From ASV31 sp965229765 (lineage in GTDB: Bacteria; Pseudomonadota; Alphaproteobacteria; Rhodobacterales; Rhodobacteraceae): 64,000 nucleotides of DNA. Position numbers and translations under genes: made by a program. The stretch is taken from positions 558,001 to 622,000 of the forward strand of contig CBDDJT010000003.1 of NCBI GenBank assembly GCA_965229765.1, in the 5' to 3' direction. The notes beneath the pieces are model-generated. The model made no database searches, was not told the origin of the DNA, and was given only the letters and a program-made list of their open reading frames with translations. Shown one piece after another: positions 27,694 to 36,902 of the stretch (position 1 is its first letter; each line of letters opens with the position of its first letter).

Positions 27694-28923
27694 CTAGCCG
27701 GCGGCGACGGGGCAAAGCCGCCCGTATGCGGTCTCCAGCGCATCGATCCAGCCGCGCCGCGACTGGCCCAGTGCCGGTTGCCCGGAAAATCCCCGCAGGC
27801 TCATCCCGCGCAACTCGGACGCGGCCATGTCGCGCACCCGCGAAAGCGCACTGTCCATGGTGCGCGGATCGAACACGTTCACCGTCAGGCCCAACCCGTG
27901 GCGGGCGACCTCCTCGGCCATCAGCGCGATGTCGGACAGCACCACCGGCAGGCCGCTGGCCAGAGCCTCTGGCACCACGAGCCCAAAGGGTTCGGGGTGG
28001 CGCGACGGCATCACCAGCGCGCGCGCCCGCGCCACCACGGGCCCGATATGGGCGCGCGGCAGCCAGCCGGTGATGCGCAGATCGGGATGCTCGGCTTCCA
28101 GTTCCGCGCGCATCGGCCCGTCGCCCACCAGCGTCAGCGCCTGCCCCGTGCGCGCCGCGGCCGCCACCAACTCGCCCACGCCCTTGTCGGGTTCCAGCCG
28201 CCCCACATAGACCAGCCCGGCGTTGTCCTCGGCCGCGATGCGCGTGCTGCGGAACGGCTCCACCGGGTTGCGCACCGTCTCGATCATCTCCGTCGGGTAG
28301 CCCGCCCGCACCAGCCGCGGCACCATCTCGGGGTGGATCGCGATGATTCCGCCCCAGCCCGCCGAAAGGTCCAGCCGGGTGCGCAGGCGCGCCTGCCGCG
28401 CCACGCGCCACAGCTTGTGGGCATAGCTGCGCTTGTCACAGTTCGCCGCAAGACAGGAGGCGGACAGGGGTACCCGCGCACAGACTTCGTGCCGCGGATA
28501 GTCCATGTAGACGCCGTTGGGGCAGGCCAGGAACATGTCATGGGCATGGATCAGCACGCGCCCCGCCACCGGCGACAACGCCGCGAAAAGTTCGGGCGAC
28601 AGGATCTGCGCCCAGCCATGCACGTGATAGACGGTGCCCGGCGTGTCATGCGCCGCGATCCAGTCGGCCACCATCCGCCGCGCGTCGGGGTTCGACACGC
28701 CGCGTCGCAGCGCCTGCAACGCCGTCGACTCCAGCAATCGCGCCCCGCCCAGCGCCTGCACCTCGACACCGGCCGCCGCCAGCGCGCCGCCGTCGCCCGC
28801 GTCGCCGCACAGATAGGTCACCCTGTGGCCGCGCGCGGCAAGATCCCGCGCCGCCATGATCGCCAGCGCCGTTGCGCCGCCACGCGCGACGCTCGAATCG
28901 TTGAGGATCACAATCCGATCCAT
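27694..28923 (-). CDS. Family 4 glycosyltransferase
   Basis: A 409-aa GT-B enzyme. The N-terminal half starts MDRIVILNDSSVARGGATAL and contains HVHGWAQILSPEL and a cysteine cluster (CPNGVYMDYPRHEVC...CLAANCDK) seen in a subset of capsule GT4s. The C-terminal half has LVYVGRLEPDKGVGELV, LVGDGPMR and the EX7E-type donor site in SRHPEPFGLVVPEALASGLP. ATG 28923 is preferred because the family motif begins there; the frame is open upstream. It faces the neighbouring pyruvyltransferase gene across a 134-base divergent gap. Donor and acceptor are unknown. Confidence 0.87.
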   Translation of the reverse strand: MDRIVILNDSSVARGGATALAIMAARDLAARGHRVTYLCGDAGDGGALAAAGVEVQALGGARLLESTALQALRRGVSNPDARRMVADWIAAHDTPGTVYHVHGWAQILSPELFAALSPVAGRVLIHAHDMFLACPNGVYMDYPRHEVCARVPLSASCLAANCDKRSYAHKLWRVARQARLRTRLDLSAGWGGIIAIHPEMVPRLVRAGYPTEMIETVRNPVEPFRSTRIAAEDNAGLVYVGRLEPDKGVGELVAAAARTGQALTLVGDGPMRAELEAEHPDLRITGWLPRAHIGPVVARARALVMPSRHPEPFGLVVPEALASGLPVVLSDIALMAEEVARHGLGLTVNVFDPRTMDSALSRVRDMAASELRGMSLRGFSGQPALGQSRRGWIDALETAYGRLCPVAAG

Positions 28924-29057
28924 GCCCGGGAATTGTCTCCGCTGCCTGCCTCGCCATACCGGCGTGGCACGAAACTGCGGCGGTCCTGTGGCAATTCGGT
29001 GTCCCCCGCGCGGTCCCTGTGGCAAGGAGGGACCGCAAGAACCGCCCGGCCCGCCGC

Positions 29058-30242
29058 ATGAAGATCGTCCTGTTCAACCTGCACTACTCGCCCAACACCG
29101 GCGACGGCGTCATCGCCGATTGCCTCATCCACGCCATCGCGGCGGAACGGCCCGGCGCGCAGGTGGTGTCGGTCGACCTGTCTGGCCGTACCGGTTTCGG
29201 TGCGGTCACGGTGCGCAACCGGGCACTCGCGATGAAGGTGCTCGCGGCACTTCCCGGCGTGCTGCGCCAGCCGCTGGCGCTCAACCGCCTCAACGCGCTC
29301 CTCGACCGGGCCGAACCGCGCTGGCGCGCCGCCCTGCACGGCGCCGATGCCGCCCTGATCGGCGGCGGGCAGCTGTTCTCGGATGCAGACCTGAACTTCC
29401 CCGCCAAGATCGGCCGCGCCGCGGGGCTTCTGGCCGAGGCGCGAATACCCGTCGCCATCCACGGCGTCGGGGTGGCGCGCAACTGGTCCCCGCGCGGCGC
29501 CGCGCTCTTCAACCGGGTGTTCGAGACGGACCTGCGCAGTGTCGGCGTTCGCGACACGCCATCGGCCACCGCCTGGGCCGAACAGGCGTCCCGCGCCCTG
29601 CCAGCCCCCCGCCTGACGCGCGACCCCGGGCTTCTGGCCGCCGCCGCCTATGGCCCGCCGGCGCAGGATGCCGCGCATACCGCGCTTTGCATCACCGATC
29701 CCGCCATTCTGTCCTACCACGCCGAGGCCGGTGTCGCCGGCAAGGGCGGCGCGGCGTTCTTCGAGGCGCTCGCCCTCGGCCTCGCGGCCCAGCCCGGCGG
29801 TGTGCGCCTGTTCTGCAACGGCGCGGCAGAGGATGCCGCCGCGCTTTCGCGCCTCGCCGCGCGCCCGGCCATCGCCCGCGCCGCGGCGGAAGGGCAGCTT
29901 GCCATAGCCCCGGTGCCTGCGACCCCGGCAGAGCTTGCGGCCATCGTGGCCCCCGCCGCGGCGGTCGTCGCCCACCGCCTGCACGCCTGCATTCTGGGCT
30001 ATGCCTACGCACGCCCGATCGTCGGGCTGGGCTGGGACGCCAAGGTGGCCAGCTTCTTCGACAGCGTGGGGCTTTCGCGCTTCTTCGTGCCGCCCGACGG
30101 CGCAGGCGCTTCAACCGCCGCGATCCTCGCGGCAGAGGCCCGCGCCACCGGCATCGACCGCGCCACCCACGACAGCGTTCTGGCAGAGACCCGCGCGCAG
30201 GTCCGGAACACGCTGACCAGCCTCGGGCTCACCGCCGACTGA
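29058..30242 (+). CDS. Polysaccharide pyruvyl transferase family protein
   Basis: The 394-aa protein starts MKIVLFNLHYSPNTGDGVIAD, the standard opening of the CsaB/WcaK family that adds ketal pyruvate from PEP to sugars and makes the polymer acidic. Other landmarks are IGGGQLFSD, IHGVGVARN, VRDTPSA and the C-terminal VAHRLHACILGYAYARPIVGL. ATG 29058 is chosen for the conserved start; an in-frame GTG at 29019 would add 13 basic residues. A second family member is at 61632, so the polymer may carry two pyruvyl groups, or the two act on different polymers. Confidence 0.87.
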   Translation: MKIVLFNLHYSPNTGDGVIADCLIHAIAAERPGAQVVSVDLSGRTGFGAVTVRNRALAMKVLAALPGVLRQPLALNRLNALLDRAEPRWRAALHGADAALIGGGQLFSDADLNFPAKIGRAAGLLAEARIPVAIHGVGVARNWSPRGAALFNRVFETDLRSVGVRDTPSATAWAEQASRALPAPRLTRDPGLLAAAAYGPPAQDAAHTALCITDPAILSYHAEAGVAGKGGAAFFEALALGLAAQPGGVRLFCNGAAEDAAALSRLAARPAIARAAAEGQLAIAPVPATPAELAAIVAPAAAVVAHRLHACILGYAYARPIVGLGWDAKVASFFDSVGLSRFFVPPDGAGASTAAILAAEARATGIDRATHDSVLAETRAQVRNTLTSLGLTAD

Positions 30243-30263
30243 CGCACTGTCCTGTCCACCCGC

Positions 30264-30368
30264 GAAGGGGGTTCGAACCCCCTTCCCCGCGCGCCGCAGG
30301 CGCGCGCGCCCGAGGGGCCAGCAAGATCCTTGAAAGGATCTTGCGCAAGGGGTTTCGAAACCCCTTGC
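30264..30368. terminator. Cluster of four adjacent palindromes between convergent genes
   Basis: Four inverted repeats fill the gap between two convergent genes: a 22-base perfect palindrome built on GGGGGTTCGAACCCCC (30264-30285), GCGCGCC-GCA-GGCGCGC (30289-30305), an 11-bp stem GCAAGATCCTT with a GA spacer (30321-30344), and a 24-base perfect palindrome built on GGGGTTTCGAAACCCC (30345-30368). The last ends six bases before the facing stop codon. The set should fold strongly in both transcripts and likely serves as a bidirectional terminator. The first and fourth share a TTCGAA centre. Confidence 0.75.
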
Positions 30369-30374
30369 CCGGCC

Positions 30375-32036
30375 TCAACGCCGCGAGATCGTCAGGCGAA
30401 ACGCGGTGACATCGCCGCGCGCCGTGGCGCCGGGCCCCACCGACAGCTCCACCACGTCCCCCGCCGCCAGCGTCAGCTCATGGCGCAGCACCGCCGCGCC
30501 CGTCAGCGTTCGCGCCTCCAGCACCTCGCCATTCGCCATCAAGATGGCCTCCACCCCGTCCTCGCTGCGCTCCGCCGGGGCCAGCCGCGCCTCGACCGTC
30601 ACCGCCCCCGGCGCGGGCGCGGTCCAGCGGTGCACCACCTCGATGGGCCCCGCCTCGGGCCGCGCGGGCAGGATCCAGTCCGCGCCCATCCGCAACAGCC
30701 CGTCCCGCGCACTGCCAAGATACGGCGTCCAGGGCACGCCGCCGGTCTGCTGGCCGCCGCGCAACTCCCAGTCCAGCACCTCGCCGCCCTGCCGGGCGAA
30801 ACGCTCGAACCCGTCGCCGGGCTGGCCGGGATAGGCGAACTGGTCAAAGCTGTCGGCCAGCACCGCCTGCGGTCCCAGAACCACGTTGCCGCCAAGCACC
30901 ACCTCCGCCCCCTCCGACACGATCACCAGCGGCGCCTCGCGCGACACGCGCGGCGCGTCCACCGGCGCGCCTGCCGCATCCAGCGCCCGCAGCCCCGCCC
31001 CGCCCAGCGTCACGTCGCGCGGCGCGCCCCAGATCACCAGCGCGCGGTCTCCGAACCGGCAGGCATAGGTGAACGGATCGGGCGCGGCGTCCGTCACCGC
31101 CTGCCCTTCCATCCGCCCGGCGATCAACTGGTAGGCCCGCCCCGCCGCCGTCGCCTCCAGATCAGCCCCGATCAGCGGCACCAGCCCGTCGCCCCGCGGG
31201 TTGAGCGGGTACCAAACCACCCGCGTCACCCCCGAAAGCGCCATCTGGCAATAATTGGTCAGGAAATCCGCCGCCGCTGTGGCCGGGTCCTCGGACCCGA
31301 ACTCCGTCACTTCCAGCGGCATCGTCTCGAACCCCGGCACCCCGCGCAAAAGCGCCACCTGCCGGCGCAGCTGTTCGGGCGGGGTCGTGTAGGGATGGAT
31401 CACCGCGGCATCCATCCACGCCGGCGCGCCCGCCTCCGACAGCGCCCCGAACCAGGCCAGCGGGATCGAATGCGCCGCTGCGCCCAGGATGCGCATCCCG
31501 GGCCGCTCTGCCTTGACCGCCCCGTGCGTGGCGCGCAGCAGCGCGGTGTAATACCCGGCCTTTCCTGCAAGGTCCGCCTCGCGCATCGGGCCGCTGGTGA
31601 AGACGGCGCTGTTCATCTCGTTGCCGACCTCGATCGCATCGGCGGCGGGAAACTGCGCTGCCAGCACGGCGGCGAACCCGGCAAAGGCGGCAACGCCCCC
31701 GGGCGTGTGGGGCGTGACGCCGCCGTCGTGGTCGGGATGGCCGTTGTTGAGCGTCAGGCTGGTGCCCATCCCGCGCGGACCCAGAAGGTCGGGCCAGCGG
31801 GTCTGGAAGCTGCGAAACCGGGTGCGCGCCTCCACCTCGGCAAGATCCCAGTAGACCGCATCGCGCAGGTCGCGCACGCCCAGCGCCTCGGCCGCGTCCA
31901 GCATCTCGGGCTGCCAGCCCTGCCCGAAGTTCGACGCCGCGCCCAGCCGGGGGCCCGTTGCCGTATCGGCCACGGCAGGCGGCACGGGCAGCGCCAGACC
32001 ACAAAGGAAAAGGAAAAGGCTCGCAGGGCGCCACAT
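30375..32036 (-). CDS. Exported clan GH-A-like glycosidase domain protein
   Basis: A 553-aa protein with a signal peptide (MWRPASLFLFLCGLALP...AVA). The first 330 residues look like a TIM-barrel glycosidase of clan GH-A: AIEVGNEMNS would carry the acid/base Glu 140, and LEVTEFGSE the nucleophile Glu 245, with HPYTTPPEQ between. The C-terminal third is beta-rich and ends in a likely carbohydrate-binding domain (VEARLAPAERSEDGVEAI). Periplasmic or outer-surface glycan cleavage is inferred, possibly editing or length control of the polymer made here. I cannot name the GH family with confidence. It is divergent from the co-polymerase gene across 608 bases. Confidence 0.7.
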   Translation of the reverse strand: MWRPASLFLFLCGLALPVPPAVADTATGPRLGAASNFGQGWQPEMLDAAEALGVRDLRDAVYWDLAEVEARTRFRSFQTRWPDLLGPRGMGTSLTLNNGHPDHDGGVTPHTPGGVAAFAGFAAVLAAQFPAADAIEVGNEMNSAVFTSGPMREADLAGKAGYYTALLRATHGAVKAERPGMRILGAAAHSIPLAWFGALSEAGAPAWMDAAVIHPYTTPPEQLRRQVALLRGVPGFETMPLEVTEFGSEDPATAAADFLTNYCQMALSGVTRVVWYPLNPRGDGLVPLIGADLEATAAGRAYQLIAGRMEGQAVTDAAPDPFTYACRFGDRALVIWGAPRDVTLGGAGLRALDAAGAPVDAPRVSREAPLVIVSEGAEVVLGGNVVLGPQAVLADSFDQFAYPGQPGDGFERFARQGGEVLDWELRGGQQTGGVPWTPYLGSARDGLLRMGADWILPARPEAGPIEVVHRWTAPAPGAVTVEARLAPAERSEDGVEAILMANGEVLEARTLTGAAVLRHELTLAAGDVVELSVGPGATARGDVTAFRLTISRR

Positions 32037-32644
32037 CGCAGATGTCCCGTTCTTCGCCCCCTTGCGCCAGAGTGCCCCAGCAATCGGCGCCGGGCAAGGC
32101 CCCGGCATGGCACGCCCAGTTCCGCCGCACCCGGCGTGCCGGCCGCCGCAATCGCGCCACAATCCGCACCCGCTCCGCGCCACGCCGGGGCCCGGCGTCC
32201 GCCCGATCCCGGCGGCCTCATCGCGCGTCCGCCCCGCTTTGCCGGGTAAGTGCGTGCAACGCGGCCGAGTCGCCCCATGCGCCGATCTGTTGCCTACCAC
32301 GCGCCAGTGGCCCGGCACGGCGGGAATTGTCGCCCCCCCGCCTGCCGGATTTCGACACATTCAGGCCCAGATCCCGATCCGCTTGACTTGGCACCCCCCG
32401 ATGCGGGGAATGGCGTGGTGGTGGGACGGTCAGGGCTCTGGGAGAGTCTGTAGCATGGGGTGGTCAGGCAACTGACCGGCAGCCCGAAGCTTGCCGTAAC
32501 GGGTCGCGACGCGGAACTTGCCCGCTCGTCAGCCTGTCACCGGCAAATGCTCCGGCGCCATCATATCCCTGCAAGTTCCCGGACGAACGGCCGTGCCCGG
32601 CGCACGTGTCTCCAGCGGTTGGGGGCACCGGAAAGGTGTGGTTG
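32037..32644. other. Long divergent intergenic region, no gene recognised
   Basis: About 608 bases lie between the glycosidase-like gene and the co-polymerase gene. Open frames exist but none shows a ribosome site, a conserved-looking product or the local codon pattern. The part from 32380 on is less GC-rich and contains CCCCG-ATG-CGGGG (32396-32408), GGTCA-GGCAAC-TGACC (32462-32477) and a TTGACT (32383-32388) that could be a -35 box without a clear -10. It probably holds promoters and regulator sites for the polysaccharide genes. Confidence 0.5.
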
Positions 32645-34774
32645 ATGAACAGCAGGTTGGATCCCTTCCCTGCCCCGGCCCGCGCGCCCAGCCGGCGCAT
32701 GGCGGTGACAGAGGACGCGGACCGCGTGGACGTGCGCGGCATCGTGCGCTCGCTCGGGCGGCGGTACCGGCTGCTGGCCGCGTGCTTCCTTGGCGGACTG
32801 GTGCTGTTCTTTGCCGTCGCCAGCCTGCTGCCGCCGGTCCACACCGCCACCGCCAAACTGATGCTCGACCCCCGCAAGGTCCAGATCCTGCCCACGCAGG
32901 ACGTGGTCTCGAACCTCGACCTGTCGGAACCCGTGATCCTGGGAGAGATCTCGCTGATCCGCTCCAACCTGATGCTTGGGGCGGTCGTGCAGGCACTTGG
33001 CCTCGAACGGCTGGAAACGCACTACTACGAAGCGCCCCGGCCAGAGCGCAGCGCAGAAGAGCGTGTGGTCGCCGTCACCAACAAGATCCGCAAGGACCTG
33101 ACGGTGTCGCGCGCGGGCGATTCCTATGTCATCGCGATCACCTTCAGCGGCGGTGAACCGGGGCTGGTGATGGATGTCACCAACACCATCGCGAGAACCT
33201 ATATCGACGCTCAGCTCGACGGGCGCCGCGCCGCCGCGCGCGAGGCGACCGACCGCATCCAGGACCAGGTGGACGAACTTGCCACGCAGGTCGAAATGGC
33301 CGAAGCCGCCGTCGCCGCCTTCCGCGCCGAACGCCTGGAACGCGACGGCGGCAGCATCGAGGCCGCAGGCCAGCAACTGGCCAACCTCTCGGCCCAGCTT
33401 ATCGCCGCGCGGTCCGAACGCGTCGCGGCAGAGGCCCGCTATGACCAGCTGAACGCGCTGGTGACGTCCGAAGGTTTCGGCGCGCTATCGCAGGCCGTGA
33501 CATCGCCGCTGGTGGAACGCCTGAACGAGGAACGCCTCGAACTGGTGCGCGAGGATGCCGTCTGGGCCCGCAATTTCGGCACCGACCATCCCCAGCGCCA
33601 GCGCATCCGCGAGGAAATCGCCCGCCTCGACGCCGAACTTGCCGCCGAGGCGCGCAAGCTGATCGACCTGCAACGCAACGAGGTCGAGGTCGCCCGCAAG
33701 CGCGAAGACTCGCTGCAAGAGGGTATTCAGGACCTAGAGTCGCGCATGTCCGACATCTCGTCGAACGCCCTCGGCCTGCGCCAGCTGGAACGCGAGGCCG
33801 AGGCCGCGCGCCGCAATTACGAGGCGCTCCTGACCCGGCTCAGCGAAACCCGCAGCCAGGAACAGCTGCAACAGGCCGAAGCCCGCCTGATCGAACGCGC
33901 CACATGGCCCGGCCTGCCCTCGTCGCCCAAGCCAAAGCTGCTCGGCGCGGCGGGCGGCGTGCTGGGCCTTGCCGCCGGGCTTGCCGCCGCGCTCTTTCTC
34001 GAAATGACACGGCCCACCTTCCGCAGTCGGCAAGAGGTGGAAACCGACACCGGCCTGCCGGTGATCTCCTGGCTGCCGGAATTGCCAAAGGGCAACCTCG
34101 CCACCTACATGCGCGCCCTGCGCGGCAACTCCAACACGGTCTACGGCGAACGCATCCGCCACCTGCGCACCTTCCTTCTGATGCGCAACGGCCGGGACGA
34201 GGCGCGCGCGGTGATGATCGTCTCGTCGAACCCCGACGAGGGCAAGTCCACCACCGCGCTGGCGCTGGCGCAGATGGCCGCGATGGCGGGCCGCTCGGTG
34301 ATCCTGATCGACGGCGACCTGCGCCGCTCGCGCATGGCGTCCGAGATGGGCTGGGACATGTCCCCGGATTTCGCCGATTTCATCCAGTTCCGGGCCGATC
34401 TCTCGCAGATCATCCACACCGACGAGGCGCTGGGCATCGACGTGCTTGGCCCCGTCAAGCCCTGCCCCGAGGCCGCCGACCGGCTGTCCACCAGCTGGCT
34501 GGAACCTGTGATGAAGGAGTTGAAGCGAGTCTACGACGTGGTGATCATCGACGCGCCGCCGCTGTCCAAGGTGTCGGACGGCCTCGTGCTGGCGCGCGTC
34601 GCCGACAGTATCGTCTACGTCGTCGAATGGGACCGCACACCCAGATCCGTGGTGCGCGAAGGTCTCGATACCCTGGCCGAGATGCGGCTGGGGGTAACTG
34701 GTATTGTGTTGAACAAGGTGGATCCCAAGGCACTGGAATCCGCCTATGGCAAGGGATACGGAAACTATGCCTGA
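32645..34774 (+). CDS. Wzc/ExoP-like polysaccharide co-polymerase with BY-kinase domain
   Basis: A 709-aa inner-membrane protein controlling chain length and export. The N-terminal Wzz part has a membrane segment (LLAACFLGGLVLFFAVASLL) and a long periplasmic coiled-coil (about 190-400, rich in Glu/Arg heptads). A second membrane segment (LLGAAGGVLGLAAGLAAAL) precedes the tyrosine-kinase domain with Walker A SSNPDEGKSTTALALA, Walker A' VILIDGDLRRS and Walker B VIIDAPPLS. The tail ESAYGKGYGNYA carries three tyrosines, suitable for autophosphorylation though shorter than the usual cluster. ATG 32645 follows AAAGG by about nine bases. It overlaps the next gene by eight bases, so the two are coupled. 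Kinase state probably gates assembly with the Wza-like protein at 60403. Confidence 0.92.
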   Translation: MNSRLDPFPAPARAPSRRMAVTEDADRVDVRGIVRSLGRRYRLLAACFLGGLVLFFAVASLLPPVHTATAKLMLDPRKVQILPTQDVVSNLDLSEPVILGEISLIRSNLMLGAVVQALGLERLETHYYEAPRPERSAEERVVAVTNKIRKDLTVSRAGDSYVIAITFSGGEPGLVMDVTNTIARTYIDAQLDGRRAAAREATDRIQDQVDELATQVEMAEAAVAAFRAERLERDGGSIEAAGQQLANLSAQLIAARSERVAAEARYDQLNALVTSEGFGALSQAVTSPLVERLNEERLELVREDAVWARNFGTDHPQRQRIREEIARLDAELAAEARKLIDLQRNEVEVARKREDSLQEGIQDLESRMSDISSNALGLRQLEREAEAARRNYEALLTRLSETRSQEQLQQAEARLIERATWPGLPSSPKPKLLGAAGGVLGLAAGLAAALFLEMTRPTFRSRQEVETDTGLPVISWLPELPKGNLATYMRALRGNSNTVYGERIRHLRTFLLMRNGRDEARAVMIVSSNPDEGKSTTALALAQMAAMAGRSVILIDGDLRRSRMASEMGWDMSPDFADFIQFRADLSQIIHTDEALGIDVLGPVKPCPEAADRLSTSWLEPVMKELKRVYDVVIIDAPPLSKVSDGLVLARVADSIVYVVEWDRTPRSVVREGLDTLAEMRLGVTGIVLNKVDPKALESAYGKGYGNYA

Positions 34775-35984
34775 CGGACTTGATCCCCTGACGACCGACG
34801 CCGTGCTGGCGCCGACGCTTCCGATCCGACTGAACCGTCGCCGCACCGCCCTGCGCCCGCGCGTTGCAATCATCCATTACTGGCTGGTGGGGATGCGCGG
34901 CGGCGAAAAGGTGCTTGAATCGCTTCTGCGCATGTTCCCAGAGGCCGACATCTACACCCACGTCTACGATCCCAAGTCCGTCAGCCCGCTGATCCGGTCA
35001 AAGCGGGTCTTCACCACCTCGGTCGCGCGCCTGCCCTTCGCCACGCGGCTCTACCAGAAATACCTGCCGCTCATGCCCCGCGCGCTCGAGGAAATCGACC
35101 TGACGGGCTACGATCTCGTGATCTCGTCCGAGGCGGGCCCGGCCAAGGGCGTCATCGCCCCGCCAGAGGCACTGCACCTGTGCTACTGCCACTCGCCCAT
35201 GCGCTACCTGTGGGACCAGTATCACGTCTACCGCAACGACGCCGGCGCGCTGACCCGCGCCGTGCTGCCCCACATGGCCCACGGCCTGCGCAGCTGGGAC
35301 GTGACCAGCGCCGCGCGCGTCGACCGCTTCGCGGCCAACTCCACCCATGTCGCCGCGCGTATCGCCAAGTACTGGCGGCGCGAGTCATCCGTGGTGCATC
35401 CGCCCGTCGCGGTGGACGATTTCGCGCCGATCCCGCGCGCCGATCGCGGCGGCTTCTACCTCTGGGCAGGAGAGCTTGCGCCCTACAAGCGTCCCGACCT
35501 CGCTGTCGAGGCCTTCACCCGCATGGGCAAACCGCTCTTCGTGATCGGCGGCCCCGGCAAGGCCGAACGCGCGCTGGCCGCGCGCGCGGGCGAGAACGTC
35601 CGCTTCCTCGGGCGCGTGCCCTTTGACAAGCTCAAGGCCTACCTTGCCAGCTGCCGGGCCCTGATTTTCCCCGGCGAAGAGGATTTCGGCATCGTCCCGG
35701 TCGAGGCGATGGCCTCGGGCCGCCCGGTGATCGCCTATGGTCGCGGCGGCGCGCTGGATACCGTGCGCGACCGCCAGACCGGCCTTCTGTTCGACACCCA
35801 AAGCACGGAGGCGCTGATCGACGCGGTGGAAACCTTCGAACGAGAGGGGCTGGAACATCTCGACCCCGCGGCACTGGTGCGCCACGCCCGCCGTTTCGAC
35901 GAAACCGCGTTCCAAAGTGGCATCCTCGCCGAACTGGAGGCGCACGGCCTTGCCCCGCAGCCCCGCCTTGCCGAAACCGGCTGA
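34767..35984 (+). CDS. Family 4 glycosyltransferase
   Basis: A 405-aa GT-B enzyme. It shows RVAIIHYWLVGMRGGEKVLE at the start, a mid-protein CYCHSPMRYLWDQYHVY typical of one GT4 subgroup, and the donor-site region GRVPFDKLKAYLASC, FPGEEDFGIVPVEAMASGRP, AYGRGGALDTV. ATG 34767 lies eight bases before the end of the co-polymerase gene with AAGGGA upstream, indicating translational coupling; ATG 34746 is an in-frame alternative. It probably adds an internal sugar of the repeat unit; donor unknown. Confidence 0.9.
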   Translation: MPDGLDPLTTDAVLAPTLPIRLNRRRTALRPRVAIIHYWLVGMRGGEKVLESLLRMFPEADIYTHVYDPKSVSPLIRSKRVFTTSVARLPFATRLYQKYLPLMPRALEEIDLTGYDLVISSEAGPAKGVIAPPEALHLCYCHSPMRYLWDQYHVYRNDAGALTRAVLPHMAHGLRSWDVTSAARVDRFAANSTHVAARIAKYWRRESSVVHPPVAVDDFAPIPRADRGGFYLWAGELAPYKRPDLAVEAFTRMGKPLFVIGGPGKAERALAARAGENVRFLGRVPFDKLKAYLASCRALIFPGEEDFGIVPVEAMASGRPVIAYGRGGALDTVRDRQTGLLFDTQSTEALIDAVETFEREGLEHLDPAALVRHARRFDETAFQSGILAELEAHGLAPQPRLAETG

Positions 35985-35991
35985 CCTGCGC

Positions 35992-36762
35992 TCAGCGCTT
36001 TCTGGGCCGAACCCGGTCGCGCGCCAGCGGCGACATGCGCCAGCCCAGATAGGCACGCTTGGCCACAAAGTCGGCGCCCTTGGCCAACAGCCGCCGCAGG
36101 CTGGGGCGCGGCTTGTCCCGGTCCGACCCGGCGCGCGCGGCATTCATGGTGGACGGCACGTGACGTTCGATCAGCGGAAAGGGAAACAGCAGGTGATTGT
36201 CCAGCCCGTTCTCCCAGAACCGGCCCATCTCGTCGTCGATGGGGCGCCGGATCGCGCGCAGCCGCGCCCCGAACCGCGCCGCCGTCTCGCGCGAGATCAG
36301 GTAGCCCTGCGTGCCGTAGGGATCGCTGGCCAGAAACAGGATCTGCCGCTCGCCGAACCGGAACCGGGGATAGGCCTTGCGCCATTCCCGCGCGAACAGG
36401 CGCAGGAACCCCACGCCCTGCGTGTCAAGAAAACCGGCAAGCTCGGCAAAGGGAAAATCGGTGTCGATCCAGACATCGTCCTCGGCCACCATAAGCCAGT
36501 CCAGCGCCGGATCCTCGTCGAAGGCCGCCAACACGGCCGCATGGCTCTTGAAACAGCCGATCTCGGCCCCGGTCAGCGCCCGCCCGAAGCTGTCGCGCTG
36601 CGCCTCGGCGTCCACCTTCAGCGGGCTGGGGGTATCGGCGCGGCAGGCGTCGAAGAACGCCCAGTCCAGCCCGGATGCGCCAAGGTTCTCTGCCACCGCC
36701 GCACGGCGCGACGCGCTGTCGGCAAGGCTGACCACGCGCAGGGAAAGCTTCGGAACGCTCAT
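35992..36762 (-). CDS. Family 25 glycosyltransferase (LPS-type)
   Basis: The 256-aa product matches the GT25 pattern of LPS and capsule enzymes: LRVVSLADSASRRAAVAENL at the start, ALTGAEIGCFKSHAAVLAAF, and the acidic LMVAEDDVWIDTDFPF. No export signal is seen. It faces the GT4 gene with seven bases between stops and is divergent from the flippase gene. ATG 36762 is chosen because the conserved start follows at once; upstream in-frame sequence looks non-coding. The sugar is not predictable. Confidence 0.85.
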   Translation of the reverse strand: MSVPKLSLRVVSLADSASRRAAVAENLGASGLDWAFFDACRADTPSPLKVDAEAQRDSFGRALTGAEIGCFKSHAAVLAAFDEDPALDWLMVAEDDVWIDTDFPFAELAGFLDTQGVGFLRLFAREWRKAYPRFRFGERQILFLASDPYGTQGYLISRETAARFGARLRAIRRPIDDEMGRFWENGLDNHLLFPFPLIERHVPSTMNAARAGSDRDKPRPSLRRLLAKGADFVAKRAYLGWRMSPLARDRVRPRKR

Positions 36763-36902
36763 GACGGGACCCGACCGGTAATCGTTGCCCCGACTATGGA
36801 ACAGAACCGCGCCGCAAAGGCCATCACCCGCCGCCAAGCGCACCCGCCCGCCGCGTCCCCCATGCCACAGGTGCCGCGTCACACCGCACATCCGGCCCCC
36901 AC

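Noticed and set aside
30264..30285. GGGGTTCGAACCCC resembles the T-arm of a tRNA
   Set aside because: It is part of a perfect palindrome in a terminator cluster; no acceptor, D or anticodon arms surround it.
32037..32644. Possible small genes in the long divergent gap
   Set aside because: Open frames lack ribosome sites, family motifs and the local third-position GC pattern.
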